From NCBI GenBank assembly GCA_017743585.1, contig JAGHYP010000001.1, positions 1-52,889 of the forward strand: a stretch of DNA of 52,889 nucleotides. The letters are read 5' to 3'. The translations under genes and the position numbers were made by a program. The stretch is from Chloroflexota bacterium. GTDB lineage: Bacteria > Chloroflexota > Anaerolineae > Aggregatilineales > UBA2796. Below, piece by piece: positions 13,914-22,891 of this stretch. Position 1 is the stretch's first letter, and the number at the start of each line of letters is the position of its first letter. Below the pieces are notes generated by a model, which was not told where the DNA came from, searched no databases, and saw nothing but the letters and a program-made list of their open reading frames with translations.

Positions 13914-16397
13914 ATGCCTGATTGGCTCTTGCCGACTTTCGCGCTCGCGCCCGCCCTGCTCTGGTTCTTCATCGGCGTCGGCTTGCCGTACGTGCTGATC
14001 ATTCTGCCCCGCGCTGATATACGCAACGGCCTGCTCGTCCTTGCCCTGAGCCTAGCGCTCAGCCCGTTGCTCAGCACGACCGTTATGTTCATCACTGGCA
14101 CGTTCGGACGCTTCAGCGCTTCGAACGTCTTGCTTGGCACAGCGGCAGTCTGCGCAGCAGGCGTGCCGTTCGCGCTGCATCGCCTGCGGGCGAGCGCGCC
14201 TGTTCAGCAGCGCTTAATGCCGCTCAGCACCATTGAGGTTGCTCTGATCATCGCAATATCTGCGACTGTTCTGTTCCACTTCTGGAATATCGCCTATTGG
14301 TGCTTCACCACGTACGATGCGCTTTGGGTCTACGCCGCCAACGCGCGCCTATTCTTTCTGGAAGGCAACATCCCAGCGCGCATTGGCTACTACCCCCAAC
14401 ACTTGCCGCTCGCCTATACGTATGGGCAGCTTATGTGGGGGGAGATTAACGATCATGCAGCGCGCACGGTGCTGCCATACTTCATACTCAACGGCATTCT
14501 AATGACTTACATCGGCGGCGCAAGGCTATTTTCGCGGCGCGCGGGCCTGATCGCTGCCGCGATCTGGACGCTCTATCCGCATCACGCCGCTTGGAGCCAA
14601 TACGGCGACTTGGAAGTGACGCTGACTGGCTATTTTGCAGGCACAGTCGCCTTCTTCATCCTAGCTTGGCGCGAGCGCCAAGCGCGCTATGCCGTCATCA
14701 GCGGCTTGCTCTTAGCGGCGGCACTTTGGACAAAGCCGACAGCGGGCGCGCTCATCCAGAGTTTGCTCCTGATCGGCGGCGCGGGGCTCATCGGGCAAGT
14801 CATAGCGCAGCGGCGCTTCTCTCTGCGCGCGCTCTGGCAGAGCCAGCTGGTGCGCTACGCTGCGTTGACGCTGATCGTCGCTTTTCCGATCGGCGGCATG
14901 TGGTACATCCGGAATGTGTTATACGGTCACCCGATGTTTGTGCTGCCGATAGGCTATTGGCAAACCATAGCGCAGCGCAGCGGTCAAGAGTTAGGCTGGC
15001 CGCTGCTAATCGCGCTGTTGGCAATTCCATTTTCGGGAAAAAGAATTTTGGTGTCTGTGCTCAGTTGTGCAGTCTTATACTTCGTCGCCTTGCCATCTGC
15101 CTTCAGCGGTAGGCTGCCAACTCTAGCCGAGTTGCAACTCATGGCTCTAGGCCAAATTCCCACGACTTATGTGCCGACGCGTCTGAGGGCTTCAGAGCTT
15201 GCAGTGCTCGCGCTCGGCGCGGCGCTCTTGGCGTGGAGCTTGCTGCCGAAGTGGCGTGCGCTCAGCCTGAGAGAGCGCGGCACGCTCGCGCTGATCGCCG
15301 CCTTCATCGCGCCGTATGGCATCACGTGGTTTTGGTCTTACTCGTACCACTTTCGACTCAGCCTTCCGATTGTGCCGTTCTTCTGTTGGCTGATCGCGGC
15401 GCAAGCCGACGCGCTGATGCGCCGAGTCCGCTGGCGCTACGTGTCGCGCTCTGTTCAAGCAGCTGCTGCGCTGATCGTCATCTTCAGCCTTGCTGTACCG
15501 GGCTGGCTGAGTGCGCTGTCAGCTCTACCTTATGCATTATCGGGCAGCTTGCGCGACGATGAAGCCAAGATAGCATTAGGCAATCCCGCGCTGATGGAGC
15601 TAGTCAATTTTCTGCGCGAGCGGCGCGCTGCGCTCGGCAGACCGCTCAAAGTTGTCGCGCCGGGCGAGACTCGCCTAAGCTACTTTTTTCCGCAAGATGA
15701 TATTCGAGGCGATTGGTTTCCAATGAGGTTAGATGAAATTGCAGATGTGGATTACTACATTGACAGCAGCGCTGGCCACTTGATGTACGAGTTTTATGGG
15801 TATTACAACCAAATCATTTATTCGCGTACGCGCATGGAAGTTATGTGGCGCGTCTTCACAACGGACGACGGCGTTTTTCGTTTCTCTGTTTATGAAGTGA
15901 ACAACGCCAATCGATTCAAGAAGCCTGAGCCGAACGGCAAGCTCGGCGTCTATTTCGGCAATATCGCCTATCTGCACGGCTGGGACTTGAACAACTTAGT
16001 TTTTGGCATAGGGCAGCCGATTCACATTACCCTATGGTGGGAGGCTTTGCGTCCTGCGGATATCGAGTACAGCGTCTTCATCCATCTGTGGGATGAGGCG
16101 AATCAGCGCTTGGTGATGAACTTCGGCGGGCAGCCGAACGAAGGCGCGTGGCAGGTTTGGTATGGCGTGCCAGGCGAGCATTTCTCGCAGCCGTATCCAA
16201 CGCGCCTGTGGCAGACGGGCGAGATCATCAAAGACGAATGGCGCGTGCCCGTGCCTGAAGATGTGCCCTCAGGCGAGTACGAATTGCGCGTCGGTCTGTA
16301 CGATCCGATCAGCGGCGCGCGATTGCCGGTCAGCCGAGATGGCGTGCCTCTCGGCGACTTCGTGCGCCTGAATCGAGTGCGCATCATCGGGCGCTAG
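13914..16397 (+). CDS. GT-C type membrane glycosyltransferase (PMT/GT39-like) with C-terminal beta domain
   Basis: About 827 residues. Many hydrophobic helices fill residues 1-600 (for example VGLPYVLIILP and ALALIVIFSLAVPGWLSAL-type segments). The first extracytoplasmic loop has the acidic TTYDALWVYAANARLF motif, as expected for polyprenyl-phosphate-sugar-dependent GT-C enzymes. A C-terminal region of roughly 200 residues is predicted beta-rich and outside the membrane (GVYFGNIAYLHGWDLNN onward, VPSGEYELRVGLYDP near the end). It probably transfers a sugar from a lipid carrier to a surface acceptor. The ATG at 13914 has AGAGGA nine bases upstream; the longer ORF from 13800 overlaps the promoter. 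Substrate unknown. Confidence 0.8.
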   Translation: MPDWLLPTFALAPALLWFFIGVGLPYVLIILPRADIRNGLLVLALSLALSPLLSTTVMFITGTFGRFSASNVLLGTAAVCAAGVPFALHRLRASAPVQQRLMPLSTIEVALIIAISATVLFHFWNIAYWCFTTYDALWVYAANARLFFLEGNIPARIGYYPQHLPLAYTYGQLMWGEINDHAARTVLPYFILNGILMTYIGGARLFSRRAGLIAAAIWTLYPHHAAWSQYGDLEVTLTGYFAGTVAFFILAWRERQARYAVISGLLLAAALWTKPTAGALIQSLLLIGGAGLIGQVIAQRRFSLRALWQSQLVRYAALTLIVAFPIGGMWYIRNVLYGHPMFVLPIGYWQTIAQRSGQELGWPLLIALLAIPFSGKRILVSVLSCAVLYFVALPSAFSGRLPTLAELQLMALGQIPTTYVPTRLRASELAVLALGAALLAWSLLPKWRALSLRERGTLALIAAFIAPYGITWFWSYSYHFRLSLPIVPFFCWLIAAQADALMRRVRWRYVSRSVQAAAALIVIFSLAVPGWLSALSALPYALSGSLRDDEAKIALGNPALMELVNFLRERRAALGRPLKVVAPGETRLSYFFPQDDIRGDWFPMRLDEIADVDYYIDSSAGHLMYEFYGYYNQIIYSRTRMEVMWRVFTTDDGVFRFSVYEVNNANRFKKPEPNGKLGVYFGNIAYLHGWDLNNLVFGIGQPIHITLWWEALRPADIEYSVFIHLWDEANQRLVMNFGGQPNEGAWQVWYGVPGEHFSQPYPTRLWQTGEIIKDEWRVPVPEDVPSGEYELRVGLYDPISGARLPVSRDGVPLGDFVRLNRVRIIGR

Positions 16398-16401
16398 CCC
16401 G

Positions 16402-17109
16402 CTAACCGAGATAAGCTCGGCGGATGCGTTCGTCGTTCAGCAGGTCAGACGCCTTGCCGCTAATGGTCAGAGTGCCGGCTTCTAGCACGTAGCCGCGATC
16501 AGCGTGCTGCAAAGCAAGACTGGCGTTCTGCTCAACCAGCAAAATAGTGACGCCTTCCGCATGCAGCTCGCGGATGATGTTGAAAATCTCGCGCACAATC
16601 AGCGGCGCCAAGCCGAGACTCGGCTCATCGAGCAGCAGCAAGCGCGGGCGGCTCATCAGCGCGCGCGCAATGGCGAGCATTTGCTGCTCGCCGCCGCTGA
16701 GCGTGCCTGCCAATTGGTTGCGTCGCTCGTACAGGCGCGGAAAGCGCTTGAATTGCAGCTCAATATCCGCTTTGATGCCCGCTGTGTCTTTGCGGATATA
16801 CGCGCCAAGCAGCAAATTATCGTAGACTGACTGACGAGTCAAGACGCGCCGCCCCTCAGGGCAATGCGCTACACCGCGCCGCACCACTTCGTGCGGAGCC
16901 AGACGGCTGATATCCTCGCCGTTGAAGATGATACGACCTTGCCGCGCGTTCACAATGCGCGAGATGGCGCGCAGCGTAGTGCTCTTGCCCGCTCCATTCG
17001 CGCCGATCAGCGTGACCACTTCGCCCTGCTGAACGCTCAAGCTGAGCGATTGCACTGCCTGTATGCCGCCATAATTCACGCTCAGGTTCTCGATCTCCAG
17101 CATCGCCAT
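16402..17109 (-). CDS. livF: Branched-chain amino-acid ABC transporter ATP-binding protein LivF
   Basis: 235 residues, the usual LivF size. Walker A GANGAGKSTT (about 37-46), Q-loop region, signature LSGGEQQMLAIARAL, Walker B LLLLDEPSLGLAP and switch His in VEQN context (ILLVEQNASLAL). LivF-type ends with YVLEAGTLTISGKASDLLND. It powers import together with LivG. Last gene of the operon, five bases after livG; an alternative ATG lies two codons downstream. Its stop is four bases from that of the convergent membrane protein gene. Confidence 0.95.
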   Translation of the reverse strand: MAMLEIENLSVNYGGIQAVQSLSLSVQQGEVVTLIGANGAGKSTTLRAISRIVNARQGRIIFNGEDISRLAPHEVVRRGVAHCPEGRRVLTRQSVYDNLLLGAYIRKDTAGIKADIELQFKRFPRLYERRNQLAGTLSGGEQQMLAIARALMSRPRLLLLDEPSLGLAPLIVREIFNIIRELHAEGVTILLVEQNASLALQHADRGYVLEAGTLTISGKASDLLNDERIRRAYLG

Positions 17110-17114
17110 GCTCG

Positions 17115-17882
17115 CTAGTCTCCTAAGTAGGCTTCAATCACTGCAGGATCGTTCTGCACTTTCTCAGGCGCGCCAAGCGCGATCAGCTGCCCGAAGTTCA
17201 GCACAGCGATGCGGTCGCATAAGCCCATGACAAGCGGCACATAGTGCTCGATCAACACAATGGTCAGATTGAACTGCTCGCGGACGCGGCGGATGAACGC
17301 GCTCAGCGCGCTTTTCTCGTTTTGGTTCATGCCCGCTGCAGGCTCATCTAGCAGCAGCAGCTCGGGCTCAAGGGCGAGCGCGCGCGCAATTTCCAGGCGG
17401 CGCTGATCGCCATACGAGAAGTTGCGCGCCTGCATCTCGGCCGAATCTGCCAAGCCGACTAGCTCCAGCAGTTCCATTGCGCGCTGACGGATGGCCCGCT
17501 CTTCTTGCGGCGCGGGCGGCAAGCCGAAGACGCCTTCGATCATGCCGCTTCGGGTGTGGATATGCCGCGCGATCATCACGTTCTCCAGCGCTGTGAGCGC
17601 GCCGAACAAACGAATGTTCTGGAAAGTGCGCGCGATGCCGAGCATCGCAATCTCGTGCGGGCGCTTACTGGTGATGTTGACGCCTTTGTAGAACACCTCG
17701 CCGTGCATTGGCGGCGTCATGCCCGTGATCAGATTGAACACTGTGGTCTTACCTGCGCCATTCGGCCCGATTAAGCCGAAAATCTCGCCGCGCCGCACCT
17801 GAAATGAGACATTGTCCACGGCGTACAGGCCACCAAAGCGGCACGTCAAGTTGCGCACTTCCAGCACCACCTCATCGCTCAT
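17115..17882 (-). CDS. livG: Branched-chain amino-acid ABC transporter ATP-binding protein LivG
   Basis: 255 residues. Walker A GPNGAGKTTVFNLITG, the LivG hallmark GIARTFQNIRLF after the Q-loop, signature SYGDQRRLEIARAL (LSGGQ variant typical for LivG), Walker B LLLLDEPAAGMNQNE and VLIEHYVPLVMGLCDRI with the switch His. It forms a heterodimer with LivF beneath the LivH/LivM membrane pair. It starts three bases after the livM stop. All motifs are intact. Confidence 0.96.
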   Translation of the reverse strand: MSDEVVLEVRNLTCRFGGLYAVDNVSFQVRRGEIFGLIGPNGAGKTTVFNLITGMTPPMHGEVFYKGVNITSKRPHEIAMLGIARTFQNIRLFGALTALENVMIARHIHTRSGMIEGVFGLPPAPQEERAIRQRAMELLELVGLADSAEMQARNFSYGDQRRLEIARALALEPELLLLDEPAAGMNQNEKSALSAFIRRVREQFNLTIVLIEHYVPLVMGLCDRIAVLNFGQLIALGAPEKVQNDPAVIEAYLGD

Positions 17883-17885
17883 GGC

Positions 17886-18869
17886 TCACCCTCGGCTGAC
17901 CTTCGGCGCTGCCTTGGCCGCCTCTAACCGTGGCACATTCGTCTTCCTGCGGCGCTTAAACAAGTTAGGCGTCACCAAGCCATACGGGAAGAAGAAAACG
18001 CTGACCGCGATCAAAACACCGAACAGAATCAGCCGCCCATCGCGCAGAAATGTGGCAATCGCAGGGTGCAAGCCTGGCGCATCTGCCACTTCGCGTAAGA
18101 TGATCTCGGGCAAGGCCACGAGAAACGCGCCGCCGATCACTGGCCCAAGAAAGGTTCGCGAGCCGCCAACCAGCACGTAGGCGAGGATCAAGATCGCCAG
18201 GTCGAACGTGCCTTGCCGCGGATTCCAGGTGTTCAGGATGTGCGCGTTCAGCGCGCCTGTCATGCCCGCCAGCACTGCGCCGATCGTGAACGCCAGCACT
18301 TTGTAATACGTTGGGCGGATGCCCATGGCGCTTGCTGCCAACTCATCCTCGCGCAGCGCCACGAAGGCGCGCCCGATGCGCGAGCGCTCCAAGCGCGCCA
18401 CGAAGAGCGTCGAGACTAGCAAAAGTGGCAACGCCAAGAGCAGGTATTCCACGCGCGTGGCGCTGAAAAACGGCTGCGGAATGTTGTAAATGCCCACAGC
18501 GCCGCCTAGCCATGGCTGGTTCAAAGCGAAGACGCGCAGCACCTCTACAAAAGCAATGGTCGCCAGCGCAAGATAGACACCGCGCAGCCTGAGCGATGGA
18601 ATGCCGATGATCAGTGCGAAGAGCGCCGAGACGCCGCCTGCTACCACCATCTCCAGCGCGATCAGCAGAATTGGATAGCTGCCATTCGGAAAGCCTGTGA
18701 AAACCCGCGTGGAAAGCAAGGCGGCCACGTAGCCGCCAACTGCGTAAAAGCCCGGACTCGCCAATGAGAGCTGCCCTGCCATCAACGGCAAGTACAACGA
18801 GAGCGCAAGGACGCCTGCCAATGCCATCTGCACGATAGCTGAGCCATAAGTGCTGAGGAATCCTTCCAT
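17886..18869 (-). CDS. livM: Branched-chain amino-acid ABC transporter permease LivM
   Basis: About 327 residues with 8-10 membrane helices. Typical LivM features: LPLMAGQLSLASPGFYAVGGYVAAL near residue 35 (shown in part), the EAA-like loop IGIPSLRLRGVYLALATIAF and ILAYVLVGGSRTFLGPVIGGA. I chose the ATG at 18869 with GGAG eight bases upstream; the ORF is open to 18998 but that part overlaps livH and does not look like a LivM N-terminus. Start follows the livH stop by 13 bp. Confidence 0.94.
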   Translation of the reverse strand: MEGFLSTYGSAIVQMALAGVLALSLYLPLMAGQLSLASPGFYAVGGYVAALLSTRVFTGFPNGSYPILLIALEMVVAGGVSALFALIIGIPSLRLRGVYLALATIAFVEVLRVFALNQPWLGGAVGIYNIPQPFFSATRVEYLLLALPLLLVSTLFVARLERSRIGRAFVALREDELAASAMGIRPTYYKVLAFTIGAVLAGMTGALNAHILNTWNPRQGTFDLAILILAYVLVGGSRTFLGPVIGGAFLVALPEIILREVADAPGLHPAIATFLRDGRLILFGVLIAVSVFFFPYGLVTPNLFKRRRKTNVPRLEAAKAAPKVSRG

Positions 18870-18882
18870 TGCGCTATCTCCA

Positions 18883-19947
18883 TCAGACCTTCTGCACTGC
18901 AGCGCGCCCGAGCAGCCCTTGCGGACGCAACAACAAGACCAAAAACAGCACAGCGAAGGCGATAGCTTCCTTATATGCGACGTGCTCTGAAGGCACAAAC
19001 GCTTCTGCCACGCCGATCACCAAGCCGCCGACCACTGCGCCCGGAATATCGCCCAAGCCGCCTAGCACAATCACGGCTAGGCCCTTCAAGCCGAAGTTGA
19101 TGCCGAAGTACGGCCCGCTCACGTTCACGCTCAGGCCGACCAGCGTGCCGGCGATGCCGCCAATCAAGCCGCTGATGAAAAATGTGAGCGAGATCAAGAA
19201 ATTGGTGTTGATGCCCAGCAGGCTGGACGTGGTGGCATCTTCTGCCACTGCGCGCAGCGCTTTGCCTATCTTTGTGCCGTTGACGAAGTAGGTCAGCAGG
19301 ACGACCGTCGCCATTGAGACGGCGAAGATGATCACCTGAATAGTGCGGATGACGACCGGGCGTTGTGATAAGCCGCCAAAAGTGCCAAGATTGAGCGCAG
19401 CGGGCATCTCGCCGAACGGATTGCGTGGGTATGAGTAAATTTCCGCGCCTACCAGCAACTGAATGACATTCACAATTGCCACTGCCACGCCTAGGCTGGA
19501 GACCAGCGTCAACAGCGGGTCAGCACCTTTGTTACGCAGCGGACGAAAAGCGACGCGCTCGATCAGGATGCCACACAGACCCGCCAACAACCCGCCGCCA
19601 ATCATCGCGATTGGGAAGGGCAAGCCGAAAGGCAGCCGCTGATTGGCGAGCAAGCCGTTGAAGCCGACCGATGCGCCCGTCAGGAAGTAGGTGAAGTACG
19701 CGCCTAGCGTGAAGATAGCGCCATGCGTAAAGTTGATGATGCGCAAGATGGAGAAGATGAGCGTGTAGCCCAGCGCAAAGATAGCATACACGCTGCCAAC
19801 AGCCAGACCGTTGAAGAGATTCTGCAAGCCGCTGGGCGCTGTGAGGATGGCTGTGATCAGCAGCACGAGAGCTGCCGCAGCAAGTCCGCGTGAGGCAAAC
19901 CACCACAGACGGCGATACTGCTGCAAAGATTGATTGCTCAGTCTCAT
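18883..19947 (-). CDS. livH: Branched-chain amino-acid ABC transporter permease LivH
   Basis: 354 residues, slightly long because of an extra N-terminal hydrophobic segment (residues about 15-38). The LivH core is clear: GLAVGSVYAIFALGYTLIF, INFTHGAIFTLGAYF, and the cytoplasmic coupling loop with IERVAFRPLRNKGADPLLTL. The C-terminal GGLGDIPGAVVGGLVIG segment is also standard. It pairs with LivM to make the membrane channel. GGTGAG lies seven bases before the ATG. A hairpin in the gap to livK probably tunes its expression. Confidence 0.95.
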   Translation of the reverse strand: MRLSNQSLQQYRRLWWFASRGLAAAALVLLITAILTAPSGLQNLFNGLAVGSVYAIFALGYTLIFSILRIINFTHGAIFTLGAYFTYFLTGASVGFNGLLANQRLPFGLPFPIAMIGGGLLAGLCGILIERVAFRPLRNKGADPLLTLVSSLGVAVAIVNVIQLLVGAEIYSYPRNPFGEMPAALNLGTFGGLSQRPVVIRTIQVIIFAVSMATVVLLTYFVNGTKIGKALRAVAEDATTSSLLGINTNFLISLTFFISGLIGGIAGTLVGLSVNVSGPYFGINFGLKGLAVIVLGGLGDIPGAVVGGLVIGVAEAFVPSEHVAYKEAIAFAVLFLVLLLRPQGLLGRAAVQKV

Positions 19948-19991
19948 AGGAAAGTCTCACCGTAACAACTATTTACAGCGCCTTAAGTCAA

Positions 19992-20015
19992 GAGACGGGC
20001 GAAGACGCCCGTCTC
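19992..20015 (-). terminator. Intercistronic hairpin between livK and livH
   Basis: A perfect 10-bp stem (arms 19992-20001 and 20006-20015, GAGACGGGCG and its complement) with a 4-nt loop. It is 33 bases after the livK stop in the direction of transcription. No U-run follows (TTGACTTAAG), so it looks like a partial terminator or mRNA-stabilising stem rather than a strong terminator. Such stems commonly allow more binding protein than permease to be made. Confidence 0.7.
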
Positions 20016-20048
20016 CCTTTAGAAGCTCAACGAAATCCGAACGGCGGC

Positions 20049-21266
20049 TCAGTCCAGGAACACGAAGCGTCCTGTCTTGCCGTCAGGATCCATCTTGATC
20101 TGCGCGACGTAGAACCGCTCTTGCACGATCTCGCCGCCAGCAGGCGTGCCGTCATCCTTCGTGGTCTCGACGAACGAGATTGGGCCGAGCGGTGTATCGT
20201 ACTTGCCATTCATGATCTCATCGCGCAGCTCGGCGCGCAGCGTCACCAAGTCCATATCCTTGAGCGGCTTACGCTTGTCGAGTCTGGAGAGCGCCTCGAC
20301 GAAGACCTGAATGCCTGTGAAGGCTTGCGCGCTGAACTGCGGCGGCTCTTTCCCTTGCTTTGCCTTGTAGATCTCGCGGAAGGCGTTGTTGATCTCGCTA
20401 TCATACTGGTAGCTGTAGGCTTGGGCGACCAAAATGCCGTCGCACAGCGCCTGGCAAACAGGGAAAATGTTCGTCGTGTTCAGACCATTGCCGCCGACGA
20501 TCATGCCCTTGTAGCCCAGCTCGCGCAGCTGCCTGACCAAGTTGCCGCTATCAGCAGCCAAGCCGCTGATGATGACTAGCTGCGGCTCTAGCGGCAGCAC
20601 GTTGGTGATCTGCGTGGTGAAGTCCGTGTCAGTGGTCTGGAACGTCTGCACGTCCAGCAGCTCCAAGCCCAAGTCTTTCACAGTCTGCTGGAAAGTGCCC
20701 GTTTCCGACACGCTAAAAGCGTCATTCTGCGCATAGAAGACCGCCACGCGCTTGATATCAGGGTTCATCTTCAGCGCTTGCTTCACAGCGCTTGGCGCTA
20801 CGAGTGACACTGGCGCAGAGACGCGGAAGATGAAGCGACCGATCTGGGGGATGCCGCGCGCCGTGTTGGAAGGCGCAATGACTGGCACGCCTGCCTGATC
20901 AGCGATCGGGTCAGCGGCGAATGCGTGCTGCGAGAGCGTCGGGCCAAGGATGCCGACCACGTTCTCGCGATTGATCAAGGTCTGGAAAGCGTTGATCGCG
21001 CCTGCCTCATCGCCGCCAGTGTCGGCGAAAGCGAGCCGAAATGGACGCCCGTTGATGCCGCCGCGCTCATTGAAGAACTCCTCAGCGATCTGCGCGCCGA
21101 TCACTTGCTCCTGACCAAACAAGGCAACATTGCTGGTCTGTGCGACTGCCACGCCGATCACGATCGGCTCTTCTGCCGCCTGAACCAGCAGAACGCTTGG
21201 CGCAAGCGCCAACAGGGCAACTAGAGCAAACACCATCAGACGCTTGGGAAGACTAACTCCGCTCAT
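20049..21266 (-). CDS. livK: Branched-chain amino-acid ABC transporter substrate-binding protein LivK
   Basis: 405 residues, periplasmic-binding-protein type I (Peripla_BP_6). An N-terminal signal peptide runs to about residue 31 (VFALVALLALAPSVLLVQA), with cleavage likely after QAA; there is no lipobox Cys, so it is not an evident lipoprotein. The mature part shows IVIGVAVAQTSNVALFGQEQ, FFNERGGINGRPFRLAFAD and GILGPTLSQHAFAADPIAD, all typical of leucine/isoleucine/valine receptors. The ligand may be another amino acid or amide. First gene of a complete livKHMGF operon, with its own promoter at 21314-21342. Confidence 0.94.
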   Translation of the reverse strand: MSGVSLPKRLMVFALVALLALAPSVLLVQAAEEPIVIGVAVAQTSNVALFGQEQVIGAQIAEEFFNERGGINGRPFRLAFADTGGDEAGAINAFQTLINRENVVGILGPTLSQHAFAADPIADQAGVPVIAPSNTARGIPQIGRFIFRVSAPVSLVAPSAVKQALKMNPDIKRVAVFYAQNDAFSVSETGTFQQTVKDLGLELLDVQTFQTTDTDFTTQITNVLPLEPQLVIISGLAADSGNLVRQLRELGYKGMIVGGNGLNTTNIFPVCQALCDGILVAQAYSYQYDSEINNAFREIYKAKQGKEPPQFSAQAFTGIQVFVEALSRLDKRKPLKDMDLVTLRAELRDEIMNGKYDTPLGPISFVETTKDDGTPAGGEIVQERFYVAQIKMDPDGKTGRFVFLD

Positions 21267-21313
21267 GTAACCTCACCTCGACAAACTAAAGAAGCTTTTC
21301 GCGGGCAGCCTCG

Positions 21314-21342
21314 ATTGTACTTGGCCCCTACGCCATGTGCAA
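21314..21342 (-). promoter_or_regulatory. Sigma70-type promoter of the liv operon
   Basis: On the minus strand: TTGCAC (21337-21342), 17-bp spacer, TACAAT (21314-21319). Predicted start near 21307, giving a leader of about 41 nt before the livK ATG. Unlike many others in the window, the spacer does not end in GCGC. Confidence 0.75.
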
Positions 21343-21720
21343 AGGAAAGCCTTGTGCAAACTGCATAAAATGCTGAGTTAGCTCTTGTGCCTGCGACAAG
21401 CTGAGATTCAGACTGCACAGAACGAGCTCTTCAAAACACCAGCACGGCGCGCTTGCAGCATAGCGCGCTCGCTCGCCTTCGCGCCGAGTGCGAATTGGCA
21501 GGGCGCAGCAGATCAAGCTTTCCAAGCTTTAGCGTGAGCCATATGGCATTTGAGTCAGGCGCGCGGAGCTCGCGCTGCGCTGCCGAGCGTCTCCAAAAAG
21601 CGTATCTCGGCCGCTCATGTGTAGCTCTGAGGCGATGATTCTCGGCTCAGGCGGAGCGGAAAGCTGAACTGACATCGCATCTGACCTACCCGGCGCGTGT
21701 GTTGCACAACGCATAACAAT
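21343..21720. other. Intergenic stretch between the hydrolase stop and the liv promoter
   Basis: No convincing gene. Short ORFs of about 60 codons on both strands have neither Shine-Dalgarno sequences nor family resemblance, and one (21328-21525, minus) runs across the liv promoter. A short direct repeat of AAGCTTT lies near 21517-21532. No strong terminator is seen for the hydrolase gene that ends at 21721. Confidence 0.5.
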
Positions 21721-22686
21721 TCAGAGCTCAACAGTGCGTCCTTCCTGAGCGAGCAGCACTTCGATCCCAGCGCTCTGTCCGCTGCCACGGCTACGAAACG
21801 TCAGATAGTTATAGGCTTCTGCCACAGCATTCCAGAGCTGATGGTCGGTCGCCATTGGGTCGTGATGAGTCAGCGCAAGGCGCTTGCAGCGCGCCCGGAA
21901 AGCGAACTCGGCGCCCATCTTCGGCGTGCTGTGTCCCCAGTCGCGTTTTTCATCAATTGCCTGTTCAAAGCTGTACTGCGCATCGAAGATGAGCAGGTCG
22001 GCATCGCGGAAGAACTCGACGTAGCGCGCAGTGTGCTCGGCATCCATGCGCTGATACTCGCCATCAGTGGCATAGACCAGCACCTTGCCTTGATGCGTCA
22101 GGCGATAAGCGTACGCGCCGCCGGGATGCGGGAGCAGCATCGCCTCGATCTGCACATCGTCGATCTGGAATCGCTCGTTCGGATCGAGGACTGTCCATGT
22201 ACGCGTGGCGCTCATATAGTCCATTGCGACAGGAAAGTAGACCTCGCGCTGCTGATCTTCAAAGCGCGTCATCAAATCAGGGAATGGGCTGTAGAAGTGA
22301 AGTTTGTTGCCGCGCACATAGGCGGGCGCGAAGAAGACGAAGCCTTGAATGTGATCCCAATGCGTGTGCGAGACCAAGATGTGTGCCTCTCCTCGCCCCT
22401 TGCCGAACGCTTCGCGCATCAGCGCGTTGCCCAGAAGGCGCATCCCTGAGCCGCAATCGAGGATGAGCAATGTCCCGCCTGCACGCACCTCCACGCAGGT
22501 TGTATTCCCGCCTACAGTCGAGGCGATCCATTGCGGCAAGCGCGCAATATACTGCTCAACGGCAGCCTGATCTGTCAGATTGACGCCGACTGCGCCCAGC
22601 AGCGCCGCCTTGATTTTCTCACGGAGTTCCTCTTCGCCCATAGGCGCTGGAATGCTGCCACGTGCGCCCCAAAACGTCACTTTCAT
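21721..22686 (-). CDS. Metallo-beta-lactamase-fold hydrolase
   Basis: 321 residues. The metal-binding motif HTHWDH sits at about residue 107, followed by later His/Asp ligands (LPHPGGAYAYRL, VYATDGEY and LTHHDP). The N-terminus VTFWGARGSIPAP with GGNTTCVEVRAGGTLLILDCGSGMR is typical of a phosphodiesterase-like/RNase Z-related subgroup rather than beta-lactamases. A dinuclear zinc or iron/manganese site is expected. The substrate is unknown; cyclic nucleotides and RNA are both used by relatives. It diverges from the large TPR gene. Confidence 0.85.
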   Translation of the reverse strand: MKVTFWGARGSIPAPMGEEELREKIKAALLGAVGVNLTDQAAVEQYIARLPQWIASTVGGNTTCVEVRAGGTLLILDCGSGMRLLGNALMREAFGKGRGEAHILVSHTHWDHIQGFVFFAPAYVRGNKLHFYSPFPDLMTRFEDQQREVYFPVAMDYMSATRTWTVLDPNERFQIDDVQIEAMLLPHPGGAYAYRLTHQGKVLVYATDGEYQRMDAEHTARYVEFFRDADLLIFDAQYSFEQAIDEKRDWGHSTPKMGAEFAFRARCKRLALTHHDPMATDHQLWNAVAEAYNYLTFRSRGSGQSAGIEVLLAQEGRTVEL

Positions 22687-22758
22687 GGCTTGTATCCTAC
22701 CTTCTGTTGCGCACTGTGCCGCTCAGCTGCCTGCGCGCGCCATTTTGCAATGCCGCGA

Positions 22759-22764
22759 ATTATA
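22759..22764 (-). promoter_or_regulatory. Candidate -10 box for the MBL-fold hydrolase gene
   Basis: A perfect TATAAT on the minus strand directly preceded by GCGCGC; the -35 region (CTGAAG at 16 bp) is weak. The leader would be about 66 nt. Confidence 0.5.
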
Positions 22765-22808
22765 GCGCGCTTCGTCGTGTCTTCAGGGCATTCCGCGCAA
22801 GCTGCTGT

Positions 22809-22814
22809 TATAAT
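22809..22814 (+). promoter_or_regulatory. Candidate -10 box for the large TPR gene
   Basis: A perfect TATAAT 78 bases before the ATG at 22892. No good -35 hexamer at 16-18 bp. It lies about 45 bp from the divergent -10 of the hydrolase gene, so the two promoters may interfere. Confidence 0.45.
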
Positions 22815-22891
22815 CTGAGACGAAGCCTTTCAAAGACCTAGCGTCTTGCAGTCAGTCTGCCACCAACATTGCAAGGGATTTCTGTGAAACA

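Noticed and set aside
18870..18998. N-terminal extension of LivM
   Set aside because: Cys/Ser/Arg-rich sequence overlapping livH; the ATG at 18869 has a good Shine-Dalgarno and a standard LivM N-terminus.
21328..21525. 65-codon minus-strand ORF before livK
   Set aside because: It crosses the liv promoter, lacks a Shine-Dalgarno and shows no recognisable family.
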